A stretch of DNA of 48,175 bases, from contig CAIVHU010000189.1 of the NCBI GenBank assembly GCA_903905735.1, positions 1 to 48,175 on the forward strand. The letters run 5' to 3'. Each line of letters opens with the position of its first letter. The stretch's first letter is position 1. Origin of the DNA: an uncultured beta proteobacterium. Its GTDB lineage: Bacteria > Pseudomonadota > Gammaproteobacteria > Burkholderiales > Burkholderiaceae_C. The translations under genes and the position numbers were made by a program. Below the pieces are notes generated by a model. The model saw nothing but the letters and a program-made list of their open reading frames with translations. It was not told the DNA's origin and made no database searches. Shown here one piece after another: positions 17,622 through 25,328 of this stretch.

Positions 17622-18942
17622 CCTGGTGAGGCAGGGTGGAATCGGGTCGCAACAAATCGTGGCGGGTCAGTGAACGCAACAGGGTTTGCACCGTGCGGTA
17701 GTGGTGCGGGTTGACCAGCATGTCGCGGGCCAGTGCCAGCGCCGGGGCCTGGACCCGGGCACGCAGGGCTGGGTCCTGAATGCTGGAGAAGTCGGCCACC
17801 TGCGCAAAGCCGATGCATCGGCGGACCATCTCAATGGCGGCAAAGGCAAGCGTGTCAGCCCAGACGTCCTCAAGGTATTCGGCCTTGAGTGCGCGCAGTT
17901 CCGTGGTGTCCGCATCGGGGTCGAAATGGCTGGCCGGATAGCCGTCGCTGGGTCCGCGCCAGCCTTGCCAGTGCGCCAGAAAGCGGTCGTGAAAATGCTG
18001 CCAGAAATCCTGCACCTGCTGCGCGATCCAGTCGCGGTAGGCGTCTCGCTTCTGTGCGTCCGTTCTGTGACTGGCTTTGGCAAACCACGACAGCAGCAAA
18101 TTGCCAATAAAGTTGCCGGTATCAAAACCGATCGGGCCAACCCAGGCGAACTCGCCATCGATGACCCGGGTGTCGTCCTGCGTCACCATCACCGAGCCAG
18201 AATGCAGGTCGCCGTGCAACAGCGCCTGCGGTTTGCTCAGGTAGTTGTTGCGATGCCGGGCCACTGCAGACTTGAGCGCGCCGTCTTCGCGTAGCGCGCG
18301 GGCCCAGGCATTGAGATGCGGCGACACGTAGCGATTGCGTGTGTTGTGGGTGTAAGGGTCTATGAACACCAGGTCCACTGTGATGCGTTGCAGCGCATGG
18401 TTTTTGCAGAACAGTGCAACGTCATCGGCCTTGCGCTCAAAGGGATTGGCAATGTCTGACGTATGGAACAACGTGGAGGCCGCAAACTCCGCCACGGCCC
18501 TTGCGGCAAGGGGGTGCTGCACGCCGGCAATCAATGCCTGGCGCAGTATGGTGTGTGGCCGCAGACGCTCCATCACGATCATGCGCAGGCTGGCATCAAA
18601 ATGCAGCAAGCGTGGCGCAAGCCCCAGCGCAAAGGGCTCGGTGCGCTGCATGTAGGCGCTCTCAAAAAAAGCGCGCTCCACCGATAGCGGCCAATCATCC
18701 TTGGCCACGCGCACCCAGGGCAGGGACTGCTTGACGCAGACGCCACCGTTCGGGCCTTCGACCAGAAACACCGAGTTGAGGTTGCCGTCCGCCACATCCC
18801 GCACGTGCCACTGCGCGGGTGTGCCACCCAGTGCGGCTGCGATATCTGGTCGTTGCGCTAGCTGGTGTGATATATCGTGATTGGCCAGCACGCGGTAGCC
18901 AACTGGCAGCGGCGTCTGCTGCGCAGCGTCCATGCCTGCCAT
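17602..18942 (-). CDS. mtnK: 5-methylthioribose kinase
   Basis: Phosphorylates methylthioribose at O1 with ATP. 446 aa, slightly longer than the roughly 400 of B. subtilis MtnK, within the APH/choline-kinase fold. Seen are the nucleotide loop around VADGNLNSVFLVE, the kinase catalytic loop LLHGDLHSGSVMV (His253-His257, Asp255) and the metal-binding segment VIDGEFAWVGPIGFD (Asp262, Glu264). The HGDLH-(S/T)-GS form and GPIGFDTGNF are MtnK hallmarks, not those of antibiotic phosphotransferases. The start overlaps the mtnD stop by one base (TGATG). The presence of mtnK without mtnP indicates use of free methylthioribose. Confidence 0.94.
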   Translation of the reverse strand: MAGMDAAQQTPLPVGYRVLANHDISHQLAQRPDIAAALGGTPAQWHVRDVADGNLNSVFLVEGPNGGVCVKQSLPWVRVAKDDWPLSVERAFFESAYMQRTEPFALGLAPRLLHFDASLRMIVMERLRPHTILRQALIAGVQHPLAARAVAEFAASTLFHTSDIANPFERKADDVALFCKNHALQRITVDLVFIDPYTHNTRNRYVSPHLNAWARALREDGALKSAVARHRNNYLSKPQALLHGDLHSGSVMVTQDDTRVIDGEFAWVGPIGFDTGNFIGNLLLSWFAKASHRTDAQKRDAYRDWIAQQVQDFWQHFHDRFLAHWQGWRGPSDGYPASHFDPDADTTELRALKAEYLEDVWADTLAFAAIEMVRRCIGFAQVADFSSIQDPALRARVQAPALALARDMLVNPHHYRTVQTLLRSLTRHDLLRPDSTLPHQDELSHA

Positions 18943-19499
18943 CAGGCCGCCACTGCAGGGGTACCCAGGCGCGGGACCTGCCCCGATAGAGGGTCATCGG
19001 TAAATTGGCCGACCCAACCCTCAGGCGATACAAACAGGCGGATCGCGGTGAACAGGGGCTCAGGTCCCATGTCAAACCAGTGCTTGGTGCCCGCAGGCAC
19101 TGCAATCAGATCACCGGCAAAGCACAGTATTTGTACCACGGTATCGCCGAGGTGCAGGTAGAAAGCCCCCGAGCCTTCGGCGAAGAAGCGCACTTCGTCA
19201 TCAGAATGGGTGTGCTCCTCGATGAATTTGTTGCGCAGCGCCTCACGCTCGGGATGCGTTGGAGTGACCCGGATCACGTCCACTGTGGTGTAACCCTTGC
19301 TGGCCTTGAGGTTCTGAATTTCGGACTGGTAGGCCAGCAACACTTTGGCCGCATCAAATTCGGTCGGCAAGGGGCGCACCGGCCAGCGGCTAAAGCGCAC
19401 ACCGAATCGGATCAGGGTGTTGCGCACCGCCGTATCGTCACTGATGTGTTGCAGCACGGTGGCGGGCGCTTTGACATGGTAGGTGGTAACTGTCGTCAT
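18942..19499 (-). CDS. mtnD: Acireductone dioxygenase
   Basis: Cupin-fold metalloenzyme that cleaves the acireductone with O2 to 2-keto-4-methylthiobutyrate and formate (Fe form) or to methylthiopropionate, formate and CO (Ni form). 185 aa from ATG 19499, preceded by GAAAG; a start five codons upstream is in frame but less likely. The metal ligands are present as EEHTHSDDEVRFF (His96, His98, Glu102) and GTKHWFDMG (His140). These are the same residue numbers as in the Klebsiella enzyme. Between mtnB (33 bases upstream) and mtnK (overlapping). Which metal it uses cannot be told from sequence. Confidence 0.95.
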   Translation of the reverse strand: MTTVTTYHVKAPATVLQHISDDTAVRNTLIRFGVRFSRWPVRPLPTEFDAAKVLLAYQSEIQNLKASKGYTTVDVIRVTPTHPEREALRNKFIEEHTHSDDEVRFFAEGSGAFYLHLGDTVVQILCFAGDLIAVPAGTKHWFDMGPEPLFTAIRLFVSPEGWVGQFTDDPLSGQVPRLGTPAVAA

Positions 19500-19531
19500 G
19501 GTGCGGGCTTTCAAGAAAAAGTTGTGGAGGG

Positions 19532-20176
19532 CTAATAGCTGTGCGCAGTTAGCGCACTGACTTGTGTGAGCAGAGAGTCCAGTGCTTCAAGGTGGCGCCA
19601 GGCCTGCGCAGCATCGCTGCCCCATGCGTAGATTCCATGTCCGGCCAACACATAGCCGGGGGCCAGCACGGCATCGGGTACGGCTTGTACTCTAGATTTG
19701 GCAATCACGCTCGACAGAGTGTGGATGTCCTGAGAGTTGGCAAACACGGGCAACAACACGCGGGACTCATGCGTCACCACGCCCGCAAGGGCTTTTTGCA
19801 TTTCCCACCCTTGCAGCAGGATGTGCCCTTGCGTCACGTTTAGGCGTCCCAGAACAGACGACAGCAGGCTGTGAACATGGAACACAGCTCCGATATCGGC
19901 ATGGTCGGCATACAGGCGCAGGTGCAATGCGGCTTCGGCAGAAGACCCCGGTAACAGGGCCTGGTCCAAGGGCTGGCGCAGGATGTCGAGCAACAGAAGC
20001 GACCCTTTGTCCACGCCCGTGCGGGTTATAGCGATCTCACCGTTTTCGGCGCGCACAGACAGGTTGCCAGACGTGGCCGGCAACCAGCCACGCTGGTAGG
20101 CGCGACGTCCGGTTGTGATGACCGATTGAGCGGCATCCGCCCACGTGAGAGATCTGTCCGGTACTGTTTCATTCAT
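19532..20176 (-). CDS. mtnB: Methylthioribulose-1-phosphate dehydratase
   Basis: Zinc-dependent class II aldolase-fold enzyme that dehydrates methylthioribulose-1-phosphate to the diketo phosphate. 214 aa from ATG 20176, the usual MtnB length; the frame is open to ATG 20266 but the 30 extra residues are not family-like. Features: WLPATSGNLSVRAENGEIAIT, the zinc-binding pair in VFHVHSLLSSVLG, and GHGIYAWGSDAAQAWRHLEAL with the third His ligand. It is the first gene of the mtn operon and diverges from the importer at 20485, with roughly 300 bases of shared control region. Confidence 0.93.
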   Translation of the reverse strand: MNETVPDRSLTWADAAQSVITTGRRAYQRGWLPATSGNLSVRAENGEIAITRTGVDKGSLLLLDILRQPLDQALLPGSSAEAALHLRLYADHADIGAVFHVHSLLSSVLGRLNVTQGHILLQGWEMQKALAGVVTHESRVLLPVFANSQDIHTLSSVIAKSRVQAVPDAVLAPGYVLAGHGIYAWGSDAAQAWRHLEALDSLLTQVSALTAHSY

Positions 20177-20270
20177 TCGCGCTGGCTTTGTGCTGCATTG
20201 GAAGCCGCTGATGCTAATGGGCAGTTGTGCATAGTCCAATGAAGGTTTTTGCATATCCATATTCAAAGTC

Positions 20271-20335
20271 GCGGGCAGCCCAATGACGTTTGAGAAACGC
20301 TGGACAGCGGCCCGGCAGCAAGACAGGCAGCCCGC
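20271..20335 (+). promoter_or_regulatory. Possible structured leader in the mtnB/importer control region
   Basis: The 308-base gap between mtnB and the importer ATPase holds a long-range inverted repeat, GCGGGCAGCC (20271-20280) and GGCAGCCCGC (20326-20335), nine of ten positions pairing. The 45-base interior contains a small hairpin CGTTT-GAG-AAACG (20287-20299). A weak third stem, CTG with CAG, is possible. It could fold as a multi-branched RNA on either strand. No known SAM or SAH riboswitch consensus was recognised, and GC-rich DNA yields such stems by chance. Confidence 0.25.
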
Positions 20336-20484
20336 AGAGTTGGTGGCTTAAGGAGTCTGGAAAACAGGGGCAAGATCAGCCCATTGATCGCTCGGAAAAC
20401 GCATATCTAAGCTGGTTTTTCTTCTTTGGCAGGTCCAGACTCCACCGATACCATACCAACCAAATAACAGTCTTTGGTCTTGCT

Positions 20485-21969
20485 TTGCCCTCCACCGATT
20501 TACCACTGGTCCGAATCCAGAATCTTCGAAAACACTTTGCCGCCACGCGTGCGCTGGACGGTGTCGCCCTGGACATTGCGCAGGGTGAGGTGTTGGCCTT
20601 GATGGGCGCTAATGGAGCGGGTAAGTCCACCTTGGTCAACATACTCTCGGGGGCCTTTCAAGCGGACGCAGGCATGATTGAACTCGCGGGCCACGCTTAC
20701 GCACCCCAGTCACCAGCGGATGCGGCACGCCATGGTGTGGTCACCGTTCATCAATCCACCGAACGTGTGGGCGCGGCAGGTCAGACTGTGGCCGATGTGC
20801 TTTTGCTCGACCGCTTCGCCTCAGGCAAGGTGCCATTTTTTCTCTCGCGCCGCTCAGTGCGTCGACAAGCCGCCCAGGTGGCTGCCCACGCAGGATTCAA
20901 TCTCGACCTGGATGCCGACTTTGGCGCACTTGGGTCTGCCGACCGCCAACTGGTCGCCATTGCACGGGCGGTTGCGTCACAGGCGAAGGTGCTGATCCTT
21001 GATGAGCCTACGGCCAGCCTCTCGCAAGCCGAAGCCCAGCGTCTGTTTACCGTGCTACGCGAGCTCAAAGCACGTGGCCTAGCCATTCTGTATATCTCGC
21101 ACCGCACCGCCGATTTGCAGGCCATCGCCGACCGCGTGGTGGTACTGCGCGGCGGGGTGGTTGCGGCCGATTTTCAGCGTCCTATTCCTTTCGAGGCGGC
21201 GGTAGAGGCCATGATCGGCCGCTCCCTGTCCAGTGCTCGCATCGCGCCACGTGCCGTGTCCAAAAGCGTGGTACTGCACTTGCGAGGCGTTCGTCTGCTG
21301 CCGCACAGCCCGGCTTTCAACCTGCAGGTGCACCGGGGTGAAGTGGTTGCCATCACCGGCCATCTGGGTGCGGGCAAAAGCCGTCTGCTGCGTGCTCTGT
21401 TCGGTCTGGAGGTCTTGGCTGCTGGGGATGTAGAACTCAACGGCACCTCCTTTGCCCCGGCCAGCCCCCTGGCCGCTATTGCCGCAGGTGTGGGTTTCGC
21501 CGGTGAAGACCGGCACCGCAGCTCGCTGCTGCCCGCGGGCTGGCCCGGAGCAGACGTGGCTGGCACCATTGCGCTGCCGCATCTGCACCGCTGGTTTCCG
21601 ACGGGCTGGTTGCGCCCTGCGGTGGAGCGCAATGTGGCCCAAGCCGCCATCACCCGCCTGGGCATCAAGACACGTGCACCACATGCACCCATGGAAACGC
21701 TGTCAGGAGGTAACCAACAAAAAGTGGTGCTCGCGCGTTGGCAATCCGAGCCCCAACACTTGTTGTTACTGGATGAGCCATTCCAGGGCGTGGACGTTGG
21801 TGCACGCGCCGACATCATTGCCGCTCTGCGTGCGGACACCCAAAACGCCACTCTGATTGCTACCAGCGACCCCGAAGAGGCGCTGGAAGTTGCCGATCGG
21901 ATCTACCACATCGAGCGCCACACGCTGCACGCCGTGCCTGCCCTCCGCACCAGCGCTGTGGTGCACTGA
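20485..21969 (+). CDS. Sugar-type ABC transporter ATP-binding protein, double-domain (RbsA group)
   Basis: 494 aa from TTG 20485. The frame is open to 20290, but the 65 extra residues (rich in Trp, Phe and basic residues) do not resemble the family, which begins near LPLVRIQNLRKHFAATRALD. No strong ribosome site marks the start, so it is uncertain. Domain 1 has Walker A GANGAGKST and LILDEPTASLSQ. Domain 2 has a partly kept P-loop GHLGAGKSRL, the [14 protein letters not shown] signature and LLLLDEPFQGVDVGA. It diverges from mtnB and leads the operon ATPase-permease-two binding proteins-propeller. A decayed paralogue lies at 14905-15760. Predicted cargo: methylthioribose or a related thiosugar (inference from context). 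Confidence 0.87.
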   Translation: MPSTDLPLVRIQNLRKHFAATRALDGVALDIAQGEVLALMGANGAGKSTLVNILSGAFQADAGMIELAGHAYAPQSPADAARHGVVTVHQSTERVGAAGQTVADVLLLDRFASGKVPFFLSRRSVRRQAAQVAAHAGFNLDLDADFGALGSADRQLVAIARAVASQAKVLILDEPTASLSQAEAQRLFTVLRELKARGLAILYISHRTADLQAIADRVVVLRGGVVAADFQRPIPFEAAVEAMIGRSLSSARIAPRAVSKSVVLHLRGVRLLPHSPAFNLQVHRGEVVAITGHLGAGKSRLLRALFGLEVLAAGDVELNGTSFAPASPLAAIAAGVGFAGEDRHRSSLLPAGWPGADVAGTIALPHLHRWFPTGWLRPAVERNVAQAAITRLGIKTRAPHAPMETLSGGNQQKVVLARWQSEPQHLLLLDEPFQGVDVGARADIIAALRADTQNATLIATSDPEEALEVADRIYHIERHTLHAVPALRTSAVVH

Positions 21970-22001
21970 AGTCCCGCCCTCTGCCCTGTCTGTCTACCCT
22001 T

Positions 22002-23039
22002 ATGCCTGCTGCTACTTTGTCCAACTCAGATCTGTCCCGGTCCTTGTCTTTTCGCCTTGCCCTGTCCGCCAGTGCCCAGGTACGCCGATACGCCATCTTC
22101 GGCCTTTTATTGCTCATGCTGGTCGGGTTTGGTTTCGCCGAACCAGCCTTCTGGACCTTGGGCAACGCCATGAGCGTGCTGCAAGCGGTGTCGGTTGTGG
22201 CCATCTTGGGCATCGGCGTGACTGTGACCATGGCGGTCGCGGGTTTTGACCTGTCTATCGGTGCTATCGCCGCGTCCAGCGTCATGGTGGCCAGCTACAG
22301 TATGGTGGTCTGGGGCAACGGGGCGTTGGCCAGCATGGCTGCCGTCCTGGTGCTGGGTGTAGTGGTTGGCTTGGCCAACGCGCTGCTCATCGTCAAGCTC
22401 AAGGTGCCCGACCTGCTCGCCACACTGGCCACCATGTTTTTGCTGGGTGGCCTGCAGCTCATCCCCACCGCCGGTCGCTCCATTTCCAGCGGATTGATCC
22501 TACCCAACGGCAGCGCTGCCAACGGCGTCTTCAGCCCCGATTTTCTGGCCTTGGGCCGTGCATCACTGGGTGGTGTCGTGCCCGTTCCGGTCGTGATCTT
22601 GGCGGTGTTGGCCGTGTTGTTCCACCTGCTCACTGAACACACCCGCACCGGTCGCTTGCTGTTCGCCACCGGGGGCAATGAACTCGCAGCCCGCCTGGCC
22701 GGTGCGCCTACGGCCAGGCTCAAGGTACTGGCCTACGTCATCAGCGCTAGCTTGGCCGCCATCGGTGGTGCGGTGATTGCGGCCCGTGTCGGCCGGGGGG
22801 ATGTCTCCTCAGGCTCTTCTTTGCTGATGGATGCCGTGGCAGCCTCGCTGATTGGTTATGCGGTGCTGGACGCACGCCGCCCCAATGTGGCAGGAACGGT
22901 CGTAGGTGCCATTTTTGTGGGGGTGCTGCTCAATGGCCTGACCATGCTCAACGCACCCTATTACACCCAAGACTTTGTCAAAGGAGCGGTACTGGTGGGT
23001 GCCTTGGCCATGACCTATGGGTTGAGCCGCCGCAATTGA
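22002..23039 (+). CDS. Sugar-type ABC transporter permease (RbsC group)
   Basis: 345 aa from ATG 22002, 32 bases after the ATPase stop. Hydrophobic throughout, with about ten membrane segments. The family element VAGFDLSIGAIAASSVMVAS lies near residues 83-102. The coupling helix follows TGRLLFATGGNELAARLAGAPTARLK. It is the only permease gene of this importer, so it probably works as a homodimer like RbsC, unlike the importer at 10-14.5 kb, which has two different permeases. Confidence 0.9.
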   Translation: MPAATLSNSDLSRSLSFRLALSASAQVRRYAIFGLLLLMLVGFGFAEPAFWTLGNAMSVLQAVSVVAILGIGVTVTMAVAGFDLSIGAIAASSVMVASYSMVVWGNGALASMAAVLVLGVVVGLANALLIVKLKVPDLLATLATMFLLGGLQLIPTAGRSISSGLILPNGSAANGVFSPDFLALGRASLGGVVPVPVVILAVLAVLFHLLTEHTRTGRLLFATGGNELAARLAGAPTARLKVLAYVISASLAAIGGAVIAARVGRGDVSSGSSLLMDAVAASLIGYAVLDARRPNVAGTVVGAIFVGVLLNGLTMLNAPYYTQDFVKGAVLVGALAMTYGLSRRN

Positions 23040-23096
23040 GCCCTTTGCGTTGTTATCCGCTGTTACGCACTTCTTCGCCCCTTTTTGGAGAAACCC

Positions 23097-24140
23097 ATGA
23101 GCCGAGTTCGTCTTAAAGCCCTCCTGTCTGTCCTGGCTCTGACCAGCACCCTCGCCGCAACTGCCCAAGGTATCCCCGGGGCACCTGCCCCTTTCGATAA
23201 AGGCGGGGTGAAGGTCGCCTTGGTGGCCTATCTCTCGGCTGGCGACTTCTACCAGGCCTACCAGGTCGGCGCCCAACAACAGGCCAAGGCCTTGGGCATT
23301 GACCTGCGCGTCTACCCCGGTCGCCAGGACGCGGCGGAACAACGCACCCAAATTGAACAAGCCATCAACCAAAAAGTGCAAGGCATCATCGTGGATCACG
23401 GTTTGCCCGAAGCCTTGAAAGATGTGGTGCAAAAAGCCGTCGACGCAGGCATCAAGGTCGTGGCCTTTGATGTGAACCTGGACAATGCCAAGGTACCGCA
23501 AATCGAACAGAGCGACCACGCACTGGCGCGCCAAGCCTTGGAACAGGCAGTGGCGGACAATGGAAGGTCCTTCAAGGCAGGCTACGTCTACGTGGCGGGT
23601 TTCGCCCCACTGGATCGCCGTAACGAAGTGTGGACCGAGTTCAAAGCCAAAAACCCTGCTGTGACTGAAAAGGTCCGCTTCGGTGTGGTGAATGCCACCA
23701 CCGCAGCCTCGGTGGCAGACCAGGCGAAAGCGGCCTTGCGCGCCAACCCCGACATCAGCGTAGTGTTTGCCCCGTACGATGAATTCGCCCGCGGTGTGAA
23801 GCTCGCAGCCCAAGAGCTGGGTATCTCCAAGAAGCTGCGCATTTACTCGGCGGACGTCTCCACCGCCGACATCCAGGAAATCATCGAAGCCAACAGCCCG
23901 TGGGTTGCCACCGTCGCAACCAACCCCGCTGTGGTGGGTGCCGTGTCGGTGCGGGCTTTGGCCTTGTCCATTGCTGGGCAGGAGGTGGGCCGCCGGGTGG
24001 TGATTGAGCCCACCGTTCTGACACAGAAACAATTGCGCGATGCGGGTGTGAAGACGGTAGAGGAACTCAGCACCAAGCTGCCCGCCTTTGGCCAAAGTAA
24101 GGCAGCCACCGCACTCTGGATCAAAAACGCTGCGCATTAA
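23097..24140 (+). CDS. Sugar-type ABC transporter binding protein, first of a tandem pair
   Basis: 347 aa from ATG 23097, which has GGAG eight bases upstream; a TTG four codons earlier is in frame but overlaps this site. Sec signal MSRVRLKALL plus hydrophobic core, cleavage near ATAQG. Peripla_BP_4 fold: GVKVALVAYLSAGDFYQAY, GIIVDHGLPEALKDVVQ, GIKVVAFDVNLDN and VYVAGFAPLDRRNEVW. It is clearly paralogous to the next gene (24291-25328), sharing GAPAPFDKGGVK at the mature N-terminus and many later segments. Two binding proteins for one ATPase/permease set suggest broadened ligand range. Confidence 0.88.
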   Translation: MSRVRLKALLSVLALTSTLAATAQGIPGAPAPFDKGGVKVALVAYLSAGDFYQAYQVGAQQQAKALGIDLRVYPGRQDAAEQRTQIEQAINQKVQGIIVDHGLPEALKDVVQKAVDAGIKVVAFDVNLDNAKVPQIEQSDHALARQALEQAVADNGRSFKAGYVYVAGFAPLDRRNEVWTEFKAKNPAVTEKVRFGVVNATTAASVADQAKAALRANPDISVVFAPYDEFARGVKLAAQELGISKKLRIYSADVSTADIQEIIEANSPWVATVATNPAVVGAVSVRALALSIAGQEVGRRVVIEPTVLTQKQLRDAGVKTVEELSTKLPAFGQSKAATALWIKNAAH

Positions 24141-24186
24141 CTGGCATGGCGAATGCCACCCCAAAGCCATGACAAGCGCCGATGCC

Positions 24187-24235
24187 ATTTTCCCTCACCC
24201 CGATCCTCTCCCGGTTCGAGGAAAGGTGGGAACAG
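24187..24235. repeat. Possible intergenic repeat of the CCCTCACCCC...CTCTCCC type
   Basis: Between the tandem binding-protein genes lies CCCTCACCCCGATCCTCTCC followed by CGGTTCGAGGAAAGG. From memory this resembles a short, widely dispersed intergenic element of beta- and gammaproteobacteria that forms a C-rich/G-rich stem. Only one, partly degenerate copy is seen here, so the assignment is weak. It may act as a weak attenuator before the second binding-protein gene. Confidence 0.3.
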
Positions 24236-24290
24236 CCGCTACGCAATTTCCACGTTAACCCCAACTTTCTTCTCACCAAGGAACTCCATA

Positions 24291-25328
24291 ATGTTGAGCC
24301 GATTTTTCAAACCGATCCTGTTAGCACTGGCCGTCTCAGGCAGCCTGGCCACTCATGCCCAGGGCCTAGCTGGCGCACCGGCCCCTTTTGACAAAGGTGG
24401 CGTCAAAATTGCGGTCGTCAGCTTTCTTGGTTCAGGTGATTGGTTACAGTCTTTTGAGGCCGGTGCAACCAAACAAGGCAAGGCGCTGAAGGTGGATCTG
24501 CGCCTGGCGCAGGCCCGCAACGATGCCAACACCCAGCGTGAATTGATTGAGCAGGCCATCACCCGCAAAGTGGACGGACTAATCATCAACAACGGCAAAC
24601 CCGAGGCATTGAAAGACCTAGCCCAGAAAGCGCTGGACTCGGGCATCAAGGTGGTGGCCTATGACGTGAATCTGGACAACCCCAAGATTCCGCAGGTCGA
24701 GCAGAGTGATCGCCTGATGGCCAAACTGGTGCTGGATGAGGCGGTGAAGCGCCAGGGCAAAAAAATCGTGGGTGGCGTGGTGTATGTGGCGGGTTTTGCC
24801 CCGCTGGACCGCCGTTATGCGGTGTGGAAGGAGTTTCAGTCTCGCTACGGTTTCCCCGAGAAAGCGGTCTGGGGTGTGGTGAACGACAACGTGCCCGCCA
24901 CCGTGGCTGACCAGACCAAGGCGGTGCTGCGTGCTAATCCTGACATCAATACCATCTTCACGCCCTGGGATGAATTTGCCCGGGGCGTGAAGATGGCGGT
25001 GGACGAGCTCAAGCTGGGTGACAAGATCAAGATTTTTGGTGTGGATATTTCCACATCAGACATCCAGGCTATCCGGGAACCCGGCAGCCCCTGGGTGGCC
25101 ACCGCAGCCACCAACCCAGCAGTGGTGGGGGAGGTCGCGGTGCGCGCGGTGTCGCTGCTGATTGCTGGCAAAGACCCGGGCCATTCGGTGGAAATCGCTC
25201 CCTCACTAGTTACCCGCGAGGATCTGCTGAAGAACGACATCAAGACCATTGAAGAGCTGACCGCCAAATTTCCGGCCTTCAACGCCAGCCAATCCGCTAC
25301 TGCGCCCTGGATTCCCAAAACCAAATGA
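24291..25328 (+). CDS. Sugar-type ABC transporter binding protein, second of a tandem pair
   Basis: 345 aa from ATG 24291, with AAGGA about eight bases upstream. The frame continues upstream to 24153, but only this ATG gives a signal peptide (MLSRFFKPILLALAVSGSLA, cleavage near THAQG). Same fold and segments as its neighbour: GVKIAVVSFLGSGDWLQSF, GLIINNGKPEALKDLAQ, GIKVVAYDVNLDN and VYVAGFAPLDRRYAVW. The two genes arose by tandem duplication and have diverged mostly in the ligand-facing N-terminal loops (AYLSAGDFYQ against SFLGSGDWLQ). The stop overlaps the next start as ATGA. Confidence 0.88.
   Translation: MLSRFFKPILLALAVSGSLATHAQGLAGAPAPFDKGGVKIAVVSFLGSGDWLQSFEAGATKQGKALKVDLRLAQARNDANTQRELIEQAITRKVDGLIINNGKPEALKDLAQKALDSGIKVVAYDVNLDNPKIPQVEQSDRLMAKLVLDEAVKRQGKKIVGGVVYVAGFAPLDRRYAVWKEFQSRYGFPEKAVWGVVNDNVPATVADQTKAVLRANPDINTIFTPWDEFARGVKMAVDELKLGDKIKIFGVDISTSDIQAIREPGSPWVATAATNPAVVGEVAVRAVSLLIAGKDPGHSVEIAPSLVTREDLLKNDIKTIEELTAKFPAFNASQSATAPWIPKTK

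Noticed and set aside
22809..24188. A 459-codon open frame on the - strand
   Set aside because: It lies antisense to the end of the permease and the first binding protein, both with strong family motifs.
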